Counted from the stretch's first letter, positions 1 to 8,950 are shown. The stretch is DNA of 64,000 nt from Neisseriaceae bacterium TC5R-5 (GCA_020830965.2 JACCFC020000011.1:57356-121355), one strand, 5' to 3'. Program-made: numbers and translations. The notes: generated by a model not told the origin, from the sequence alone.

Positions 1-82
1 CCTCATAGCCCACCCCGCTGACATCCAGCACCACCTGCGGCGGCAGTTTTTCTATTAAATTACCGCTTAAGCGTCCAATCAT
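1..82 (-). CDS. ruvA: Holliday junction branch migration subunit RuvA, N-terminal fragment
   Basis: The gene runs leftward out of the window, so only the first 27 or so residues are present. They begin [12 protein letters not shown] and continue to [10 protein letters not shown], the characteristic start of RuvA domain I (OB fold). RuvA forms the tetramer that holds the Holliday junction open while RuvB hexamers pump DNA through it. I chose the ATG at 82 because RuvA proteins begin MIGRL and an AGGA lies six bases upstream; an ATG directly before it (85) adds one Met. ruvB lies about 5.6 kb away on the other strand, so the usual ruvAB pairing is broken here. Confidence 0.85.
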   Translation of the reverse strand, partial: MIGRLSGNLIEKLPPQVVLDVSGVGYE

Positions 83-150
83 CATCCATCCTGTCTTTTA
101 ACAGCAGACATCACTGCGCTTACCATGCCATCACGGCAAGCCACCTCACT

Positions 151-174
151 AAAAAAGCCTCACTGTTGTGAGGC
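151..174 (-). terminator. Rho-independent terminator after the MBL-fold hydrolase
   Basis: A 7-bp GC-rich stem (gcctcac/gtgaggc, loop tgtt) is followed on the minus strand by six T residues. It lies just past the stop of the leftward hydrolase gene and separates it from ruvA. Confidence 0.8.
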
Positions 175-199
175 CACCCATCAAACTGCACACCAGCGC

Positions 200-1192
200 T
201 TAGCGATCACTACGAATCGGGCCATACTCAATCGGCACCCAGGCATAACTATCGGCATCAGCCCGTACATGCCCCAGACCAGGGAAAGGTAGGTGCGCCC
301 CTCCCACCCACAGCTTGCTGCGTGCCGCATCAGCCAGCACCTTACGACGGGTTTCGATTGCCTGCGGCTGGTTAGAGTCGAACTCCAACGCTACTTCGGG
401 ATGTGAGAACTGCACCGAATGGCTATGCACCAAATCGCCCCACAACAACAGGCTTTGATCTTTGGAAGTAAACAGATAAGAAGAATGCCCCGGAGTATGC
501 CCTGGTGTAGCGATCACTTGCACTCCGGCCAGCAAAGCATCTTCCTGCTGATAAAACTTCAGCTTGTTAGCTGCCTGATAAGGCGCAACCGCCGCCTGTG
601 CCATTGCAAACAAACCCTGACGGGAGGCATCCACCGTTTTGCTATTGGCAGGATTTAGCCAGAAATCAGCTTCGGCTTTACCCACATACACGGTGACATT
701 AGGAAAAGCCATTTTGCCATTCTGTGCAATGCCACAAGCGTGATCCGGATGCAAATGTGTCAACAACACTGTGTCAATATCTTGCGGCCGATAACCCGCT
801 GCACGGATATTCTCAAGAATATGCCCGGTGCTAGACCCAAAACACTGCGCGGTACCGGCATCCACTAACACCAAGTGACTACCGGTATTCACCAGGAAAG
901 CATTGACCGAAGTCTGCACCCCTGGCGTCGTACGCAAGAACATGCGAGCCAACAGGCTTTGCAAGTCTTTCTCATCCATGCCCTTCAGCAGGCTCGTAGC
1001 TAAATCAACATAACCATCGTACAGCGCAGTCACTTCAAAATCGCCGAGCATCATCCGGTAGTAACCCGGCACCTGGGTTTTCTGTTGTGCCGGAGCCTCG
1101 GCCAGAACGGGCGAGGCAGACAAGGCTGCTACACTGCCCAGACAGGCAGCAACCATTACACAGGACAGTTTTTGGCGTAACGCTATTTTCAT
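200..1192 (-). CDS. Secreted MBL-fold metallohydrolase
   Basis: A 330-residue protein of the metallo-beta-lactamase superfamily, class close to AHL-lactonase-like and related hydrolases. Residues 1-31 form a signal peptide (basic start, hydrophobic core, cleavage near LAEA), so it should act in the periplasm or outside. The zinc-site motif HLHPDH is at 146-151, followed by H232 in TPGHTPGHS, D253 in WGDLVH and H300, so the binuclear metal centre looks complete. The family hydrolyses lactones, thioesters, phosphodiesters or beta-lactams; the substrate cannot be read from the sequence. It is monocistronic, with its own terminator at 151-174. Confidence 0.85.
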   Translation of the reverse strand: MKIALRQKLSCVMVAACLGSVAALSASPVLAEAPAQQKTQVPGYYRMMLGDFEVTALYDGYVDLATSLLKGMDEKDLQSLLARMFLRTTPGVQTSVNAFLVNTGSHLVLVDAGTAQCFGSSTGHILENIRAAGYRPQDIDTVLLTHLHPDHACGIAQNGKMAFPNVTVYVGKAEADFWLNPANSKTVDASRQGLFAMAQAAVAPYQAANKLKFYQQEDALLAGVQVIATPGHTPGHSSYLFTSKDQSLLLWGDLVHSHSVQFSHPEVALEFDSNQPQAIETRRKVLADAARSKLWVGGAHLPFPGLGHVRADADSYAWVPIEYGPIRSDR

Positions 1193-1727
1193 AACAAACC
1201 TCGAAATCAGGGGTGGATAAGCAGATAGAGCTTAAGGAATATTATCAAGCAAGGACGACGAAATCATACAACAGCATAAGCGATTTTCTGCAAGAAGTGA
1301 CAACTGAACGCCTCAGCCTGCAAAGGTTTTTGCCACCTACCTAAGAGCTGCCAACAAAACCGCTGATCCAACCTTGCACCTCCTTGCCGTACTACTGGTG
1401 CTGTCTGCGTCGGCGCGCCCCGGCTCCGGTGCTCTTCGAGGCTTTGTTAGCGGCTTAAATGACTAAAAAATCCTTAAGTGCCGTTTTGATACATTTGCAA
1501 TAATCAAACAAAAAATCATGCCGAAAGAATAAAATTCACTTTACAAAAACGGCATCACACCATAAAGTCAGACAATAATTTGTTAATTTAGCTGTATTGA
1601 TTATGAAAAATCAAAATTTTAACAAATTATTATTAATGGAAAGCTGATTTTTAAATTTAAGTTTTAAATAGTCCGCAGTTGTTTTGTTGTTTATTTTAAT
1701 AAAATACCAAACTTGTGGAGAATCAAA
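1193..1727. other. Intergenic region with repeat copy A and AT-rich leader
   Basis: No gene is visible. It holds repeat copy A (1342-1458) and then a strongly AT-rich stretch leading to the next gene. Within this stretch TGCCGTTTT (1479-1487) and its inverse AAAACGGCA (1546-1554) flank a 58-bp AT-rich segment; this could be a long-loop hairpin or a regulator site for the secreted protein at 1728. Confidence 0.5.
1342..1458 (+). repeat. Dispersed palindromic repeat, copy A (full length)
   Basis: About 117 bp flanked by TAA on both sides, with imperfect inverted ends (GAGCTGCCAACAAAAC at the left, the inverse of AAGCCGCTAACAAAGCC at the right). The interior carries the family-specific words CTGATCCA, CCTTGCCGTACTACTGG and GTCGGCGCGCC, which recur in copies B, E and F. 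It lacks a coding frame. I define this copy as the forward orientation of the family. Confidence 0.85.
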
Positions 1728-2588
1728 ATGAGCGCTATCCAATTTATTCCAAGCCCTACTACCCCCGTACCCAATACTAAAACTGCTGTCGCAATCCGCC
1801 ATCTGGTTTGCCGGGGTTTAATCGCAGGGGTTTTGTCTATTAGTGCAGGCAGTTCTTTTGCTGGCATGTATGAATTCAACCAGAGCGATCAAATTCCTAC
1901 CGAAGTTATCTTTACAAGATCCATGACAGCTATGGGTGCTGTCATTGGCCCAAGCATGGGCCCATATCTAGAAAGAAGAGAGCGTTATCCTGGCGGACAG
2001 CTCTATCCGGCTAGCTATAAAAACCAGGAAGGCTCAACCTACAATGGCCCATCACACGCCCGTAATAGCACCTTATATGGCAACCCCTATGGCAGCACGA
2101 TGTGGATGAGCTTCAAACTGAAAACCACAAATTTCTTTGGCCCCAGAATAGGTAATGCGCTGGTGTTAATGCGTAGTTTTATACAGGTGCAGCCAGGGGT
2201 ACAAGGAGGGGGGTTATATGGTCGCGGCTTGGCCATCTTCCCCGCAAACCCAGGCAGTCCACAATGGAATGGCGTCAAAGTCGCGCGCTTTGATCAAGTT
2301 GTTTCGCCCTCCAACGCCAGTTATGCCGGTCAGAATGTTTTGCAGGATGGCCAAGAATATACTTTTAATATTCATGCTGGCTATCAGAATATTTCCTATT
2401 GGATACAAAATAGTAGTGGCGCCCAAATCGCCAGTGGTCAATGGGCAGACTCTTCCCCCATCAATCATACCGGCTATGCTTTTGCGATTACCTGTGAGGG
2501 CACCCCTAATGGCTCTTGTGAGTTCCCATCTGGCAATAAAACTCTATTTGAAGTGCGTTACTCTAATATCTCTATGGGCTGGTTTTAA
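1728..2588 (+). CDS. Secreted protein of unknown family
   Basis: A 286-residue protein that I do not recognise. The start at 1728 is supported by GTGGAG eight bases upstream. Residues about 20-46 form a signal peptide with a long N-region, ending in SAGSSFA before GMYEF. The mature part is rich in Gly, Ser, Asn, Tyr and aromatic residues, with alternating polar and hydrophobic stretches typical of beta-sandwich extracellular proteins. Two Cys residues near the C terminus (CEGTPNGSC) could form a disulfide. There are no membrane segments after the signal. It stands alone between an AT-rich leader and a strong terminator, so it is probably an independently regulated exported protein. Confidence 0.7.
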   Translation: MSAIQFIPSPTTPVPNTKTAVAIRHLVCRGLIAGVLSISAGSSFAGMYEFNQSDQIPTEVIFTRSMTAMGAVIGPSMGPYLERRERYPGGQLYPASYKNQEGSTYNGPSHARNSTLYGNPYGSTMWMSFKLKTTNFFGPRIGNALVLMRSFIQVQPGVQGGGLYGRGLAIFPANPGSPQWNGVKVARFDQVVSPSNASYAGQNVLQDGQEYTFNIHAGYQNISYWIQNSSGAQIASGQWADSSPINHTGYAFAITCEGTPNGSCEFPSGNKTLFEVRYSNISMGWF

Positions 2589-2953
2589 TTAAACCTTAAA
2601 TAAAATCCCCGCAGCTTACTGCGGGGATTTTTAAATACTGTGATGTTTCACATGATCTACACACTCGAATACCATAATAGGCTGACCTCAATATACTGGC
2701 TCCCATACCAAACCGCCGCTTTGTGCTTTAGCCGCATGTCCATTTCCCCACTTTTACCCCTCACCGCCGGCCATCCGGATTCAGCACGATCTTTCTGAAC
2801 AAAGATAAACTCCACTACGCATAATCCTTGCAAACCGTGATGACGACCGCTAGCGCGACTATTCCTGCGCCACGATGCCTGGTGGGTTTCCGGGTGGTGA
2901 GCAAGGTATGATCTGCCTGTCATCGACCATCACATCAGCAGAAAAGGCCGTAT
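2589..2953. other. Intergenic region without a supported gene
   Basis: Apart from the terminator at 2604-2632 I see no gene. A leftward 88-codon open frame lacks a ribosome binding site and resembles no family I know. The right end should carry the promoter and autoregulatory site of the LysR gene. Confidence 0.5.
2604..2632 (+). terminator. Rho-independent terminator
   Basis: A perfect stem aatccccgcag/ctgcggggatt with a CTTA loop and a following T run lies 15 bp past the stop of the secreted protein gene. It can also work leftward because A residues precede it. Confidence 0.9.
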
Positions 2954-3868
2954 ATGGACTCCAAGCAGCTTGAATACTTTGTGCAGGTAGCAGAGTTGGG
3001 TAGCTTTACCAAGGCTGCCAATACACTCAATATCGCCCAACCAGCGCTCAGCCGTAAAATACGGCAACTGGAAGTGGAGTTGCACCAGACTTTATTGTTA
3101 CGTAATGGCCGTGGCGTAAGTGTGACCGAGGCCGGTAAGGTATTGCTGGAGCATGGACGCGGGGTGTTACATCAGTTGGAGCGCACCCGTGAGGCAATGG
3201 GTCGGGTGCGAGGCACATTGGCTGGCCATGTGGTACTTGGCTTGCCGCCCAGTTTGTCCCGTATTCTTTCGGTACTGTTGGCCCGTGCTTTTCGCGAAGT
3301 TATGCCCCATGCTTCATTAAGTATTTGTGAGGGGCTGTCAGTGGATATGCAAGAGTCGCTACGCAATGGTCGCCTTGATCTGGCGCTGCTGTACAACCCG
3401 GTACCTTCACCGGATATTGATATCATTCCGCTCTGCGAAGAACCACTCTATCTGGTAGAGAGGGTGGTTTCTACACACACTGCGGCGGCGGTGACGCTCA
3501 GTGAGCTGGCACAAACACCCTTGGTGATTCCATCGCGGCCTCACGCTATCCGCATGCTGATTGAGGCGGCGCTGGCGGCACAGGGTTATCACCCGCAGAT
3601 CGCGTTTGAAATAGATAGTGTTCCGGCCATTTTGGAACTAGTCGCGGATGGTTTGGGTGGCGCAGTCCTGTCTCGCCTGGCGGTGATGTGTTTCGAACCT
3701 TCGCGTGCTTTACAGATGCGTGCTATCGGTATGCCGGCGGTGACGACTTATCTGGCTCTGGCCAGTAGCTCGCGGCGGGCGATGACACTGACACAGCGAA
3801 CCATGCTGGATTTGGTACAGCGACTGGTACAGCAGGCATTTGCTGTCGAGAGTGTTTTGTCGACCTAA
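2954..3868 (+). CDS. LysR-family transcriptional regulator
   Basis: A 304-residue LysR-type regulator. The winged HTH occupies residues 1-60, with the motif ELGSFTKAANTLNIAQPALS and SRKIRQLE as the recognition helix region. The effector-binding domain (about 90-300) is of the TcuR/Nac/CynR-like type. AAGG lies about seven bases before the ATG. No catabolic operon is directly adjacent: the neighbours are an orphan secreted protein and, leftward, a small exported peptide and chaA. The target is therefore unknown. It could act in trans on the aromatic acid operon at 28-37 kb, which has no regulator of its own, but nothing in the sequence shows this. Confidence 0.9.
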   Translation: MDSKQLEYFVQVAELGSFTKAANTLNIAQPALSRKIRQLEVELHQTLLLRNGRGVSVTEAGKVLLEHGRGVLHQLERTREAMGRVRGTLAGHVVLGLPPSLSRILSVLLARAFREVMPHASLSICEGLSVDMQESLRNGRLDLALLYNPVPSPDIDIIPLCEEPLYLVERVVSTHTAAAVTLSELAQTPLVIPSRPHAIRMLIEAALAAQGYHPQIAFEIDSVPAILELVADGLGGAVLSRLAVMCFEPSRALQMRAIGMPAVTTYLALASSSRRAMTLTQRTMLDLVQRLVQQAFAVESVLST

Positions 3869-3926
3869 GAGTGGTGCCGATAAAGGCTTGTGAAGGAGTA
3901 CGGAAGGTAATCGATGGGTGGATTTG

Positions 3927-3960
3927 AAAAATGTGCTGCCGGGCACAAGCCGGGCAGCAC
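3927..3960 (-). terminator. Rho-independent terminator of the 42-residue peptide gene
   Basis: On the minus strand an 11-12 bp GC-rich stem (GTGCTGCCCGG... with its inverse) is followed by ATTTTTC. It begins nine bases after the stop codon of the small gene, supporting that gene as a real transcription unit. Confidence 0.8.
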
Positions 3961-3968
3961 GGTAGGAC

Positions 3969-4097
3969 TTATTTACCAGTGCGTGCTTCCATACGTTCAC
4001 GCATTTCACGGGCATTATTGGCACCGTTGTCGCTAGCCATAACAGCGCTGGAAAGTAGAACGGCAGCCAGAGTAGCAAGTACAATTTTGTTCAACAT
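3969..4097 (-). CDS. Small exported peptide (42 residues)
   Basis: The frame encodes MLNKIVLATLAAVLLSSAVM, then ASDNGANNAREMRERMEART and GK. Residues 1-21 are a typical signal peptide with cleavage near VMA-SD, leaving a mature charged peptide of about 20 residues (NAREMRERMEARTG), likely a short amphipathic helix. AAGGAA lies six bases before the ATG and a strong terminator follows. This combination makes a real gene more likely than a chance frame. I do not recognise a family and cannot assign a function. It may be a periplasmic stress peptide, but that is a guess from size and composition. Confidence 0.65.
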   Translation of the reverse strand: MLNKIVLATLAAVLLSSAVMASDNGANNAREMRERMEARTGK

Positions 4098-4451
4098 GAT
4101 GTAGTTCCTTCAAAAGAGGTGAAAAAGTAATGGGAGCTGAAACATGGGTACATCTCTTATCTCATCAAAAAACGACCTACTTTTTAGCATTGACGTTTCT
4201 TTAAAAATAATTAAAAAGCATTGAAATGCAAGCTTTTCCCCAGATGCTCAGCTGATGTTTCAAATAGTAAATGTTTGAAATAAAACATGAAATCGAAAAA
4301 AATAGCTGATGTTGTTCAGTAAATCAGAACTCGGTCACACGAAGAATTTCAAATAAATAAATAGTGCCACTAGAATCAGCTAAACAGCTAGATATGACGT
4401 CTACCGCCCAGCAAACAAAGATAAAGGTTTGCCGGGCGAAGTGATTAGGCT
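4098..4451. other. AT-rich intergenic region with a hairpin
   Basis: No gene seen. The right-hand portion contains the inverted repeat cgcccagcaaac/gtttgccgggcg (4405-4438), which lies just after the chaA stop and is probably the 3' end hairpin of that transcript, although there is no T run. The left part is AT-rich and should contain the promoter of the small peptide gene. Confidence 0.5.
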
Positions 4452-5549
4452 TTAGGGCTTAACAGCAAAGAAGACAAAAGACGCAAAAATCACCAGATGT
4501 ACAATTCCTTGCAGGATGGTAGTGCGGCCGGTGGCTAGTGACATTGAGCCTACTAGCAAGGTGAGTCCCAGAAAAATAGTTTCTTTATGCTCCAGGCCCA
4601 GAATAAGCGGCTTATCCAGCATCACAAAAATAATAGCGACAGTTGGGATGGTCAGACCAATGGAGGCTAAAGCGGAGCCCAGGGCTAGATTCAGGCTGGT
4701 TTGTACGCGATTGGCGCGAGCAGCTCGCGCTGCGGCGACACCTTCCGGCAGCAACACCAGTGACGCAATAATAATACCGACCACCGTTGCTGGTGCGCCA
4801 GCGCTGGCGACCATGCTTTCTATCGTCGGCGATAATAGCTTGGCCAGGATAACCACGGCCAGCAGACAAGTGATCAATAGCGCCATACTGCCCCAAGTAA
4901 CGCGGTTGGATGGCGGAGCGGCGTGGACATCTTCATCATCACTATCATCTGCCAAAAAATAATCTCGATGCCTTATAGTTTGAACAAAGACAAAAGCACT
5001 ATATAACACGACCGAGACAATGCCGGTAAACGCCAGTTGCGTTGAGGAAAGCAAGGGACCAGGTGCACTGCGACCATAATTCGGCAAAACCATGGCGAGT
5101 ACCGAAATGGCGATCAGCACGGTGAAGGCCACTTTGGCACCGCTAAGTTGAAATTGTTGCTCGTGATGACGCAACCCACCCATTAATAGACAAATCCCGA
5201 CAATGCCATTACAGGCAATCATGATGGCGGAAAAAATAGTGTCTCGCGCGAGTGACAGTTTGGCATCGCCACTACCCAGCATGATGGAAATAATCAAGGC
5301 AACTTCGATCACGGTAACGGCCAAGGCCAGTATCAGCGTGCCGAACGGCTCACCCACCTTGTGGGCGACTACCTCGGCATGATGAACGGCAGCAAAAACT
5401 GTCGCAGCCAGCACACCGCCGAGCAAGAGGCTAAAGACGGCGTAGAAGCCAAGCAATGGAGAGATCGCAATGGCTGCCCAGCCAATAAGTGGGGCCGCGA
5501 TAGTCCAGCGGGGAATAGTGTTGAGTGACAAGGTGGTTTCCTTATTCAT
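4452..5549 (-). CDS. chaA: Calcium/sodium:proton antiporter ChaA
   Basis: A 365-residue inner-membrane protein of the CaCA superfamily, matching the length of E. coli ChaA (366). Two sodium/calcium exchanger repeats of about five helices each are joined by an acidic loop (DDSDDEDVH, about residues 200-208). The first repeat carries GEPFGTLILALAVTVIEVAL, with the conserved Glu, and the second carries LLPEGVAAARAARAN. ChaA expels Ca2+, Na+ or K+ in exchange for protons under alkaline or salt stress. No Shine-Dalgarno sequence is clear before the ATG. It is divergent from ruvB. Confidence 0.9.
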   Translation of the reverse strand: MNKETTLSLNTIPRWTIAAPLIGWAAIAISPLLGFYAVFSLLLGGVLAATVFAAVHHAEVVAHKVGEPFGTLILALAVTVIEVALIISIMLGSGDAKLSLARDTIFSAIMIACNGIVGICLLMGGLRHHEQQFQLSGAKVAFTVLIAISVLAMVLPNYGRSAPGPLLSSTQLAFTGIVSVVLYSAFVFVQTIRHRDYFLADDSDDEDVHAAPPSNRVTWGSMALLITCLLAVVILAKLLSPTIESMVASAGAPATVVGIIIASLVLLPEGVAAARAARANRVQTSLNLALGSALASIGLTIPTVAIIFVMLDKPLILGLEHKETIFLGLTLLVGSMSLATGRTTILQGIVHLVIFASFVFFAVKP

Positions 5550-5712
5550 TGTTGAGTTAATAGGCTAATACATACAGCATAGTGTAGTTACTGTGCTATT
5601 TAGTGTTCGTCGTGCGGAAATGGTTTCCTCTGCGCTTTTCTATGTACGGGTCTGCGGTGCGCGGAGCACAGTGGTAACATTGTCGATCTGCTTTTCCTCT
5701 CGGACGGACATG

Positions 5713-6747
5713 ATGATAGAAACCGATAATTTGTTTGGTGCGGCACCAGAGGTGCGTCTGGTAACACAACAAAGCCTGTCCAGTCAGGAGGAGGCACTGG
5801 AACGGGCACTGCGCCCCAAATTATTGGATGAATACGTCGGTCAGAAAAAAGCCCGTGAACAGCTGGAAATTTTCATCGAAGCGGCCAAGCGGCGTAGCGA
5901 ACCGCTGGATCATGTGTTGCTGTTTGGCCCACCTGGCCTCGGCAAAACCACGCTGGCGCATATTATTGCCCGGGAAATGGGCGTGAACTTACGACAGACT
6001 TCCGGGCCAGTGTTGGAACGGGCCGGTGATCTGGCCGCACTGCTGACCAATCTGGAGGCCAATGATGTGTTGTTCATCGATGAAATTCACCGCCTTAGCC
6101 CAGTGGTAGAGGAAATCCTCTACCCGGCCTTGGAGGATTATCAAATCGACATCATGATAGGTGATGGCCCGGCAGCACGTTCGGTCAAAATTGATCTGCC
6201 ACCGTTCACCCTGGTAGGGGCAACAACTCGTGCCGGCATGCTCACCAACCCGCTTCGGGACCGCTTTGGTATTGTTGCACGACTAGAGTTCTACACCGCA
6301 GAAGAATTAACACAAATTGTCAGCCGTTCTGCCAGTTTATTGAAGGTGCCACTGGCCGAGGGCGGAGCGTTTGAGCTAGCCCGGCGCAGCCGTGGCACAC
6401 CGCGTATTGCCAACCGTCTGTTACGGCGGGTGCGAGATTATGCCGAAGTAAAAGCCGATGGTGTGGTTAGCCTGGCGGTGGCCGATGCGGCTTTAGCGAT
6501 GCTGGATGTCGACCCGATGGGCCTGGATCTTATGGATCGTAAGTTATTACAGGCCATTTTAGAAAAATTTGCCGGTGGCCCGGTGGGGCTGGACAATGTA
6601 GCCGCCGCAATCGGTGAATCTACCGATACCATTGAAGATGTGATCGAACCTTTCCTGATTCAGCAGGGCTATTTACAACGTACCCCGCGTGGCCGCATGG
6701 TCACCCCACTGACCTATCAGCATTTTGGCTTGCCAGTGCAGGACTAA
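5713..6747 (+). CDS. ruvB: Holliday junction branch migration ATPase RuvB
   Basis: A 344-residue AAA+ motor that drives branch migration together with RuvA. From the chosen start (MIETDNLFG, as in other RuvB) the Walker A GPPGLGKT is at 72-79 and Walker B LFIDEIHR at about 120-127. [18 protein letters not shown] holds sensor 1 and the arginine finger, and the winged-helix domain at the C terminus contains RTPRGRMVT. An in-frame ATG directly before (5710) is possible. The upstream in-frame extension to 5593 has no homology to RuvB and is rejected. ruvA is not adjacent, so RuvA and RuvB are transcribed separately. Confidence 0.95.
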   Translation: MIETDNLFGAAPEVRLVTQQSLSSQEEALERALRPKLLDEYVGQKKAREQLEIFIEAAKRRSEPLDHVLLFGPPGLGKTTLAHIIAREMGVNLRQTSGPVLERAGDLAALLTNLEANDVLFIDEIHRLSPVVEEILYPALEDYQIDIMIGDGPAARSVKIDLPPFTLVGATTRAGMLTNPLRDRFGIVARLEFYTAEELTQIVSRSASLLKVPLAEGGAFELARRSRGTPRIANRLLRRVRDYAEVKADGVVSLAVADAALAMLDVDPMGLDLMDRKLLQAILEKFAGGPVGLDNVAAAIGESTDTIEDVIEPFLIQQGYLQRTPRGRMVTPLTYQHFGLPVQD

Positions 6748-6794
6748 ATAGCTTTGCCAGCGTAATCATTAACTATTCGGAGTTAACAACTGAG

Positions 6795-7631
6795 ATGAGC
6801 ACCTCTCCCAAAACCTTCAGTTTTGAGTTCTTCCCGCCTAAAACCGCCGAGGGGATTGCCAAATTACGTACCACCCGCCAACAACTGGCACAATTCAAAC
6901 CACAATTTTTCTCGGTAACGTTTGGAGCCGGTGGCACTACGCGGGATGGCACGCTGTCGACCGTACTGGAAATTCGCCAGGAAGGTTATGCCGCCGCGCC
7001 ACATCTTTCCTGTGTCGGCTCCACTCGTGACAATATTCGCGCCATTTTGAATGAGTACCGCGCCAATGGTATTCGCCATATCGTCGCTTTGCGCGGCGAC
7101 ATGCCCTCCGGCATGGTGGAGGCTGGTGAGTTTCGCTATGCTAATGAACTAGTAGCCTTTATCCGTGCTGAATACGGTGATCACTTCCATATTGAGGTGG
7201 CTGCTTATCCGGAATTTCATCCGCAAGCGCGTTCTGCCGAAGAGGATTTGAGCAATTTTGTGCGTAAGGTAGAGGCCGGAGCGAACTCGGCCATGACGCA
7301 ATACTTCTTCAATGCGGATGCTTATTTCCGCTTTGTTGACCAAGTGCAGGCGCGTGGTGTGACCATCCCCATCGTGCCGGGCATCATGCCAATTGCCAAC
7401 TTTGGCCAGCTCTGCCGCTTTTCTGATATGTGTGGTGCTGAAGTGCCGCGCTGGTTGCGTTTACGCATGCAGGCTTATTACGATGATGCCGCCTCAATTC
7501 GCGCACTCGGCCTGGATGTAGTGACAGAGCTGTGTGACCGCTTATTGCAAAACGGCGCACCCGGCCTGCATTTCTATACACTGAACCAAGCCGGAGTAGT
7601 ATCTACCATCTGGCAGCGACTGGGCTTATAG
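6795..7631 (+). CDS. metF: 5,10-methylenetetrahydrofolate reductase
   Basis: A 278-residue TIM-barrel flavoprotein that reduces methylene-THF to methyl-THF with NADH, supplying the methyl group for methionine synthesis. The N-terminal FEFFPPKT holds the catalytic Glu. Conserved segments include CVGSTRDNI, VALRGD (FAD binding), EVAAYPEFHPQA and MTQYFFNADAY. The C terminus GLHFYTLNQA is typical. GGAG lies about 12 bases upstream of the ATG. It follows ruvB by 47 bp and may be co-transcribed. Confidence 0.95.
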   Translation: MSTSPKTFSFEFFPPKTAEGIAKLRTTRQQLAQFKPQFFSVTFGAGGTTRDGTLSTVLEIRQEGYAAAPHLSCVGSTRDNIRAILNEYRANGIRHIVALRGDMPSGMVEAGEFRYANELVAFIRAEYGDHFHIEVAAYPEFHPQARSAEEDLSNFVRKVEAGANSAMTQYFFNADAYFRFVDQVQARGVTIPIVPGIMPIANFGQLCRFSDMCGAEVPRWLRLRMQAYYDDAASIRALGLDVVTELCDRLLQNGAPGLHFYTLNQAGVVSTIWQRLGL

Positions 7632-7651
7632 CCCAAGAAGGCTAGCCTGGC

Positions 7652-7927
7652 TCAGGCGTAAGTGCTGATGCCGCTTGAAGGAGTTGTTGGTATTGGCGCT
7701 TGTGCGGGGGCGGGGGCTGGCGTTGGTGCAGGTCCAGGTGCAGGTCCAGGTCCAGGTCCAGGTATAGTTACAGGTCCTAGTCCAGGGATCCTGATAGCGC
7801 TAACGCCACCAATGAAACCCACTCCAGTAAGAGGAGTTGCTATTGCGGGGGCTAAAACCGGTGCGTTTTTTGTTCCGCTGTTGTAGGTCTGGTTGGGTGA
7901 GGTCGGTGAAAGTGGTGTGATTTTCAT
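7652..7927 (-). CDS. Possible Pro/Gly-rich low-complexity protein
   Basis: A 91-codon leftward frame: MKITPLSPTSPNQTYNSGTK, a hydrophobic Gly/Ile middle (LTGVGFIGGVSAIRIPG), then a PGPGPGPAPGPAPTPAPAPA tail. The tail is encoded by a GGTCCA/GGTGCA hexamer tract. A weak GGGA lies 11 bases upstream of the ATG. The opposite strand is also open through the tract, so open frames alone prove little. The hydrophobic middle and Pro-rich tail might suit a surface-exposed small protein. It is convergent with metF. I have no family match. Confidence 0.35.
   Translation of the reverse strand: MKITPLSPTSPNQTYNSGTKNAPVLAPAIATPLTGVGFIGGVSAIRIPGLGPVTIPGPGPGPAPGPAPTPAPAPAQAPIPTTPSSGISTYA
7725..7762. repeat. 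Hexanucleotide tandem tract (GGTCCA/GGTGCA)
   Basis: Six consecutive hexamers of the form GGT[C/G]CA. It is a candidate for slippage; since the unit is 6 bp, any change in copy number would keep the frame and alter the length of a PGPAPG-type peptide in the leftward frame. Confidence 0.8.
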
Positions 7928-8197
7928 CTTAGATTCCCATAATATGGTAAAAATGATCGCTACCTATGTAGAAATTAAGTGTTTCTCTATCAAGGCATTA
8001 GAAAATGCTTATAGGCTTATTATTTGTCAATGTCCATGCCTATGGGCTATTTTTTCGACCGGATCGCCAAAAAACCACTCCAACGCATCCAAATACCATA
8101 CAAGCATCTAGCCATGATTTCTTTGCTGGTAGATAGTCATCACCATTAAACTAAGCGGCTGCTTTAAGCCATCTTGAAGAGCATAGACAGGAGGAAT

Positions 8198-8947
8198 ATG
8201 AAAGTTCTCGTCGCGGTGAAGCGTGTAGTTGATTACAACGTCAAAGTCAGAGTCAATGCCGATGCTACTGGTGTTGATATCGCCAATGTCAAAATGTCGA
8301 TGAATCCGTTTGATGAAATTGCCGTCGAAGAAGCGGTTCGTCTAAAAGAAGCAGGCAAGGTCAGCGAGATCATTGCCGTCTCCTGCGGTATGAAACAATG
8401 TGAAGAAACCCTGCGTACCGCGCTGGCGATGGGGGCAGATCGTGCGATTCTGGTAGAAACCGAGGTGGAGCTGCAACCCTTGGCGGTCGCGAAACTGCTC
8501 AAGGCCATTGCCGTGCAAGAACAGCCACAGTTGTTGATCGTCGGCAAGCAGGCTATTGACGACGATGCCAATCAAACCGGCCAAATGGCCGCGGCACTGC
8601 TGAACTGGCCGCAAGGCACGTTTGCTTCCAAAGTTGATCTGGCCACCCAAACAGTAGACGTGACGCGCGAAGTGGATGGCGGCCTGGAAACCATTAAGCT
8701 CCAATTGCCGGCAGTCATCACAACCGATTTGCGTTTGAACGAACCACGCTTTATCAAGCTGCCGAATATTATGGCGGCCAAGAAAAAGCCGCTGGACAAA
8801 ACCAGCCCGGATGAGTTGGGGGTGGATGTCACGCCACGTCTTCGCACGCTCAAAGTCGCCGAACCGGCCAAGCGTACCGCAGGTATCAAAGTTGCCAATG
8901 CTGCCGAACTGGTAGCCAAACTCAAAAACGAAGCAAAGGTGCTGTAA
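8198..8947 (+). CDS. etfB: Electron transfer flavoprotein beta subunit
   Basis: A 249-residue ETF beta subunit. It starts [19 protein letters not shown] and has an excellent CAGGAGGA ribosome site just upstream of the ATG at 8198; the longer frame from 8174 would include that site and is rejected. Typical segments are [17 protein letters not shown] and [18 protein letters not shown] (AMP binding) and the recognition loop region [20 protein letters not shown]. With EtfA it takes electrons from acyl-CoA and other dehydrogenases and passes them to ETF:ubiquinone oxidoreductase. etfA starts three bases after its stop. Confidence 0.95.
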   Translation: MKVLVAVKRVVDYNVKVRVNADATGVDIANVKMSMNPFDEIAVEEAVRLKEAGKVSEIIAVSCGMKQCEETLRTALAMGADRAILVETEVELQPLAVAKLLKAIAVQEQPQLLIVGKQAIDDDANQTGQMAAALLNWPQGTFASKVDLATQTVDVTREVDGGLETIKLQLPAVITTDLRLNEPRFIKLPNIMAAKKKPLDKTSPDELGVDVTPRLRTLKVAEPAKRTAGIKVANAAELVAKLKNEAKVL

Positions 8948-8950
8948 ACC

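Noticed and set aside
2657..2923. Leftward 88-codon open frame between the orphan secreted protein and the LysR gene
   Set aside because: No ribosome binding site, Arg/His/Trp-rich composition typical of a chance frame, and no recognisable family.
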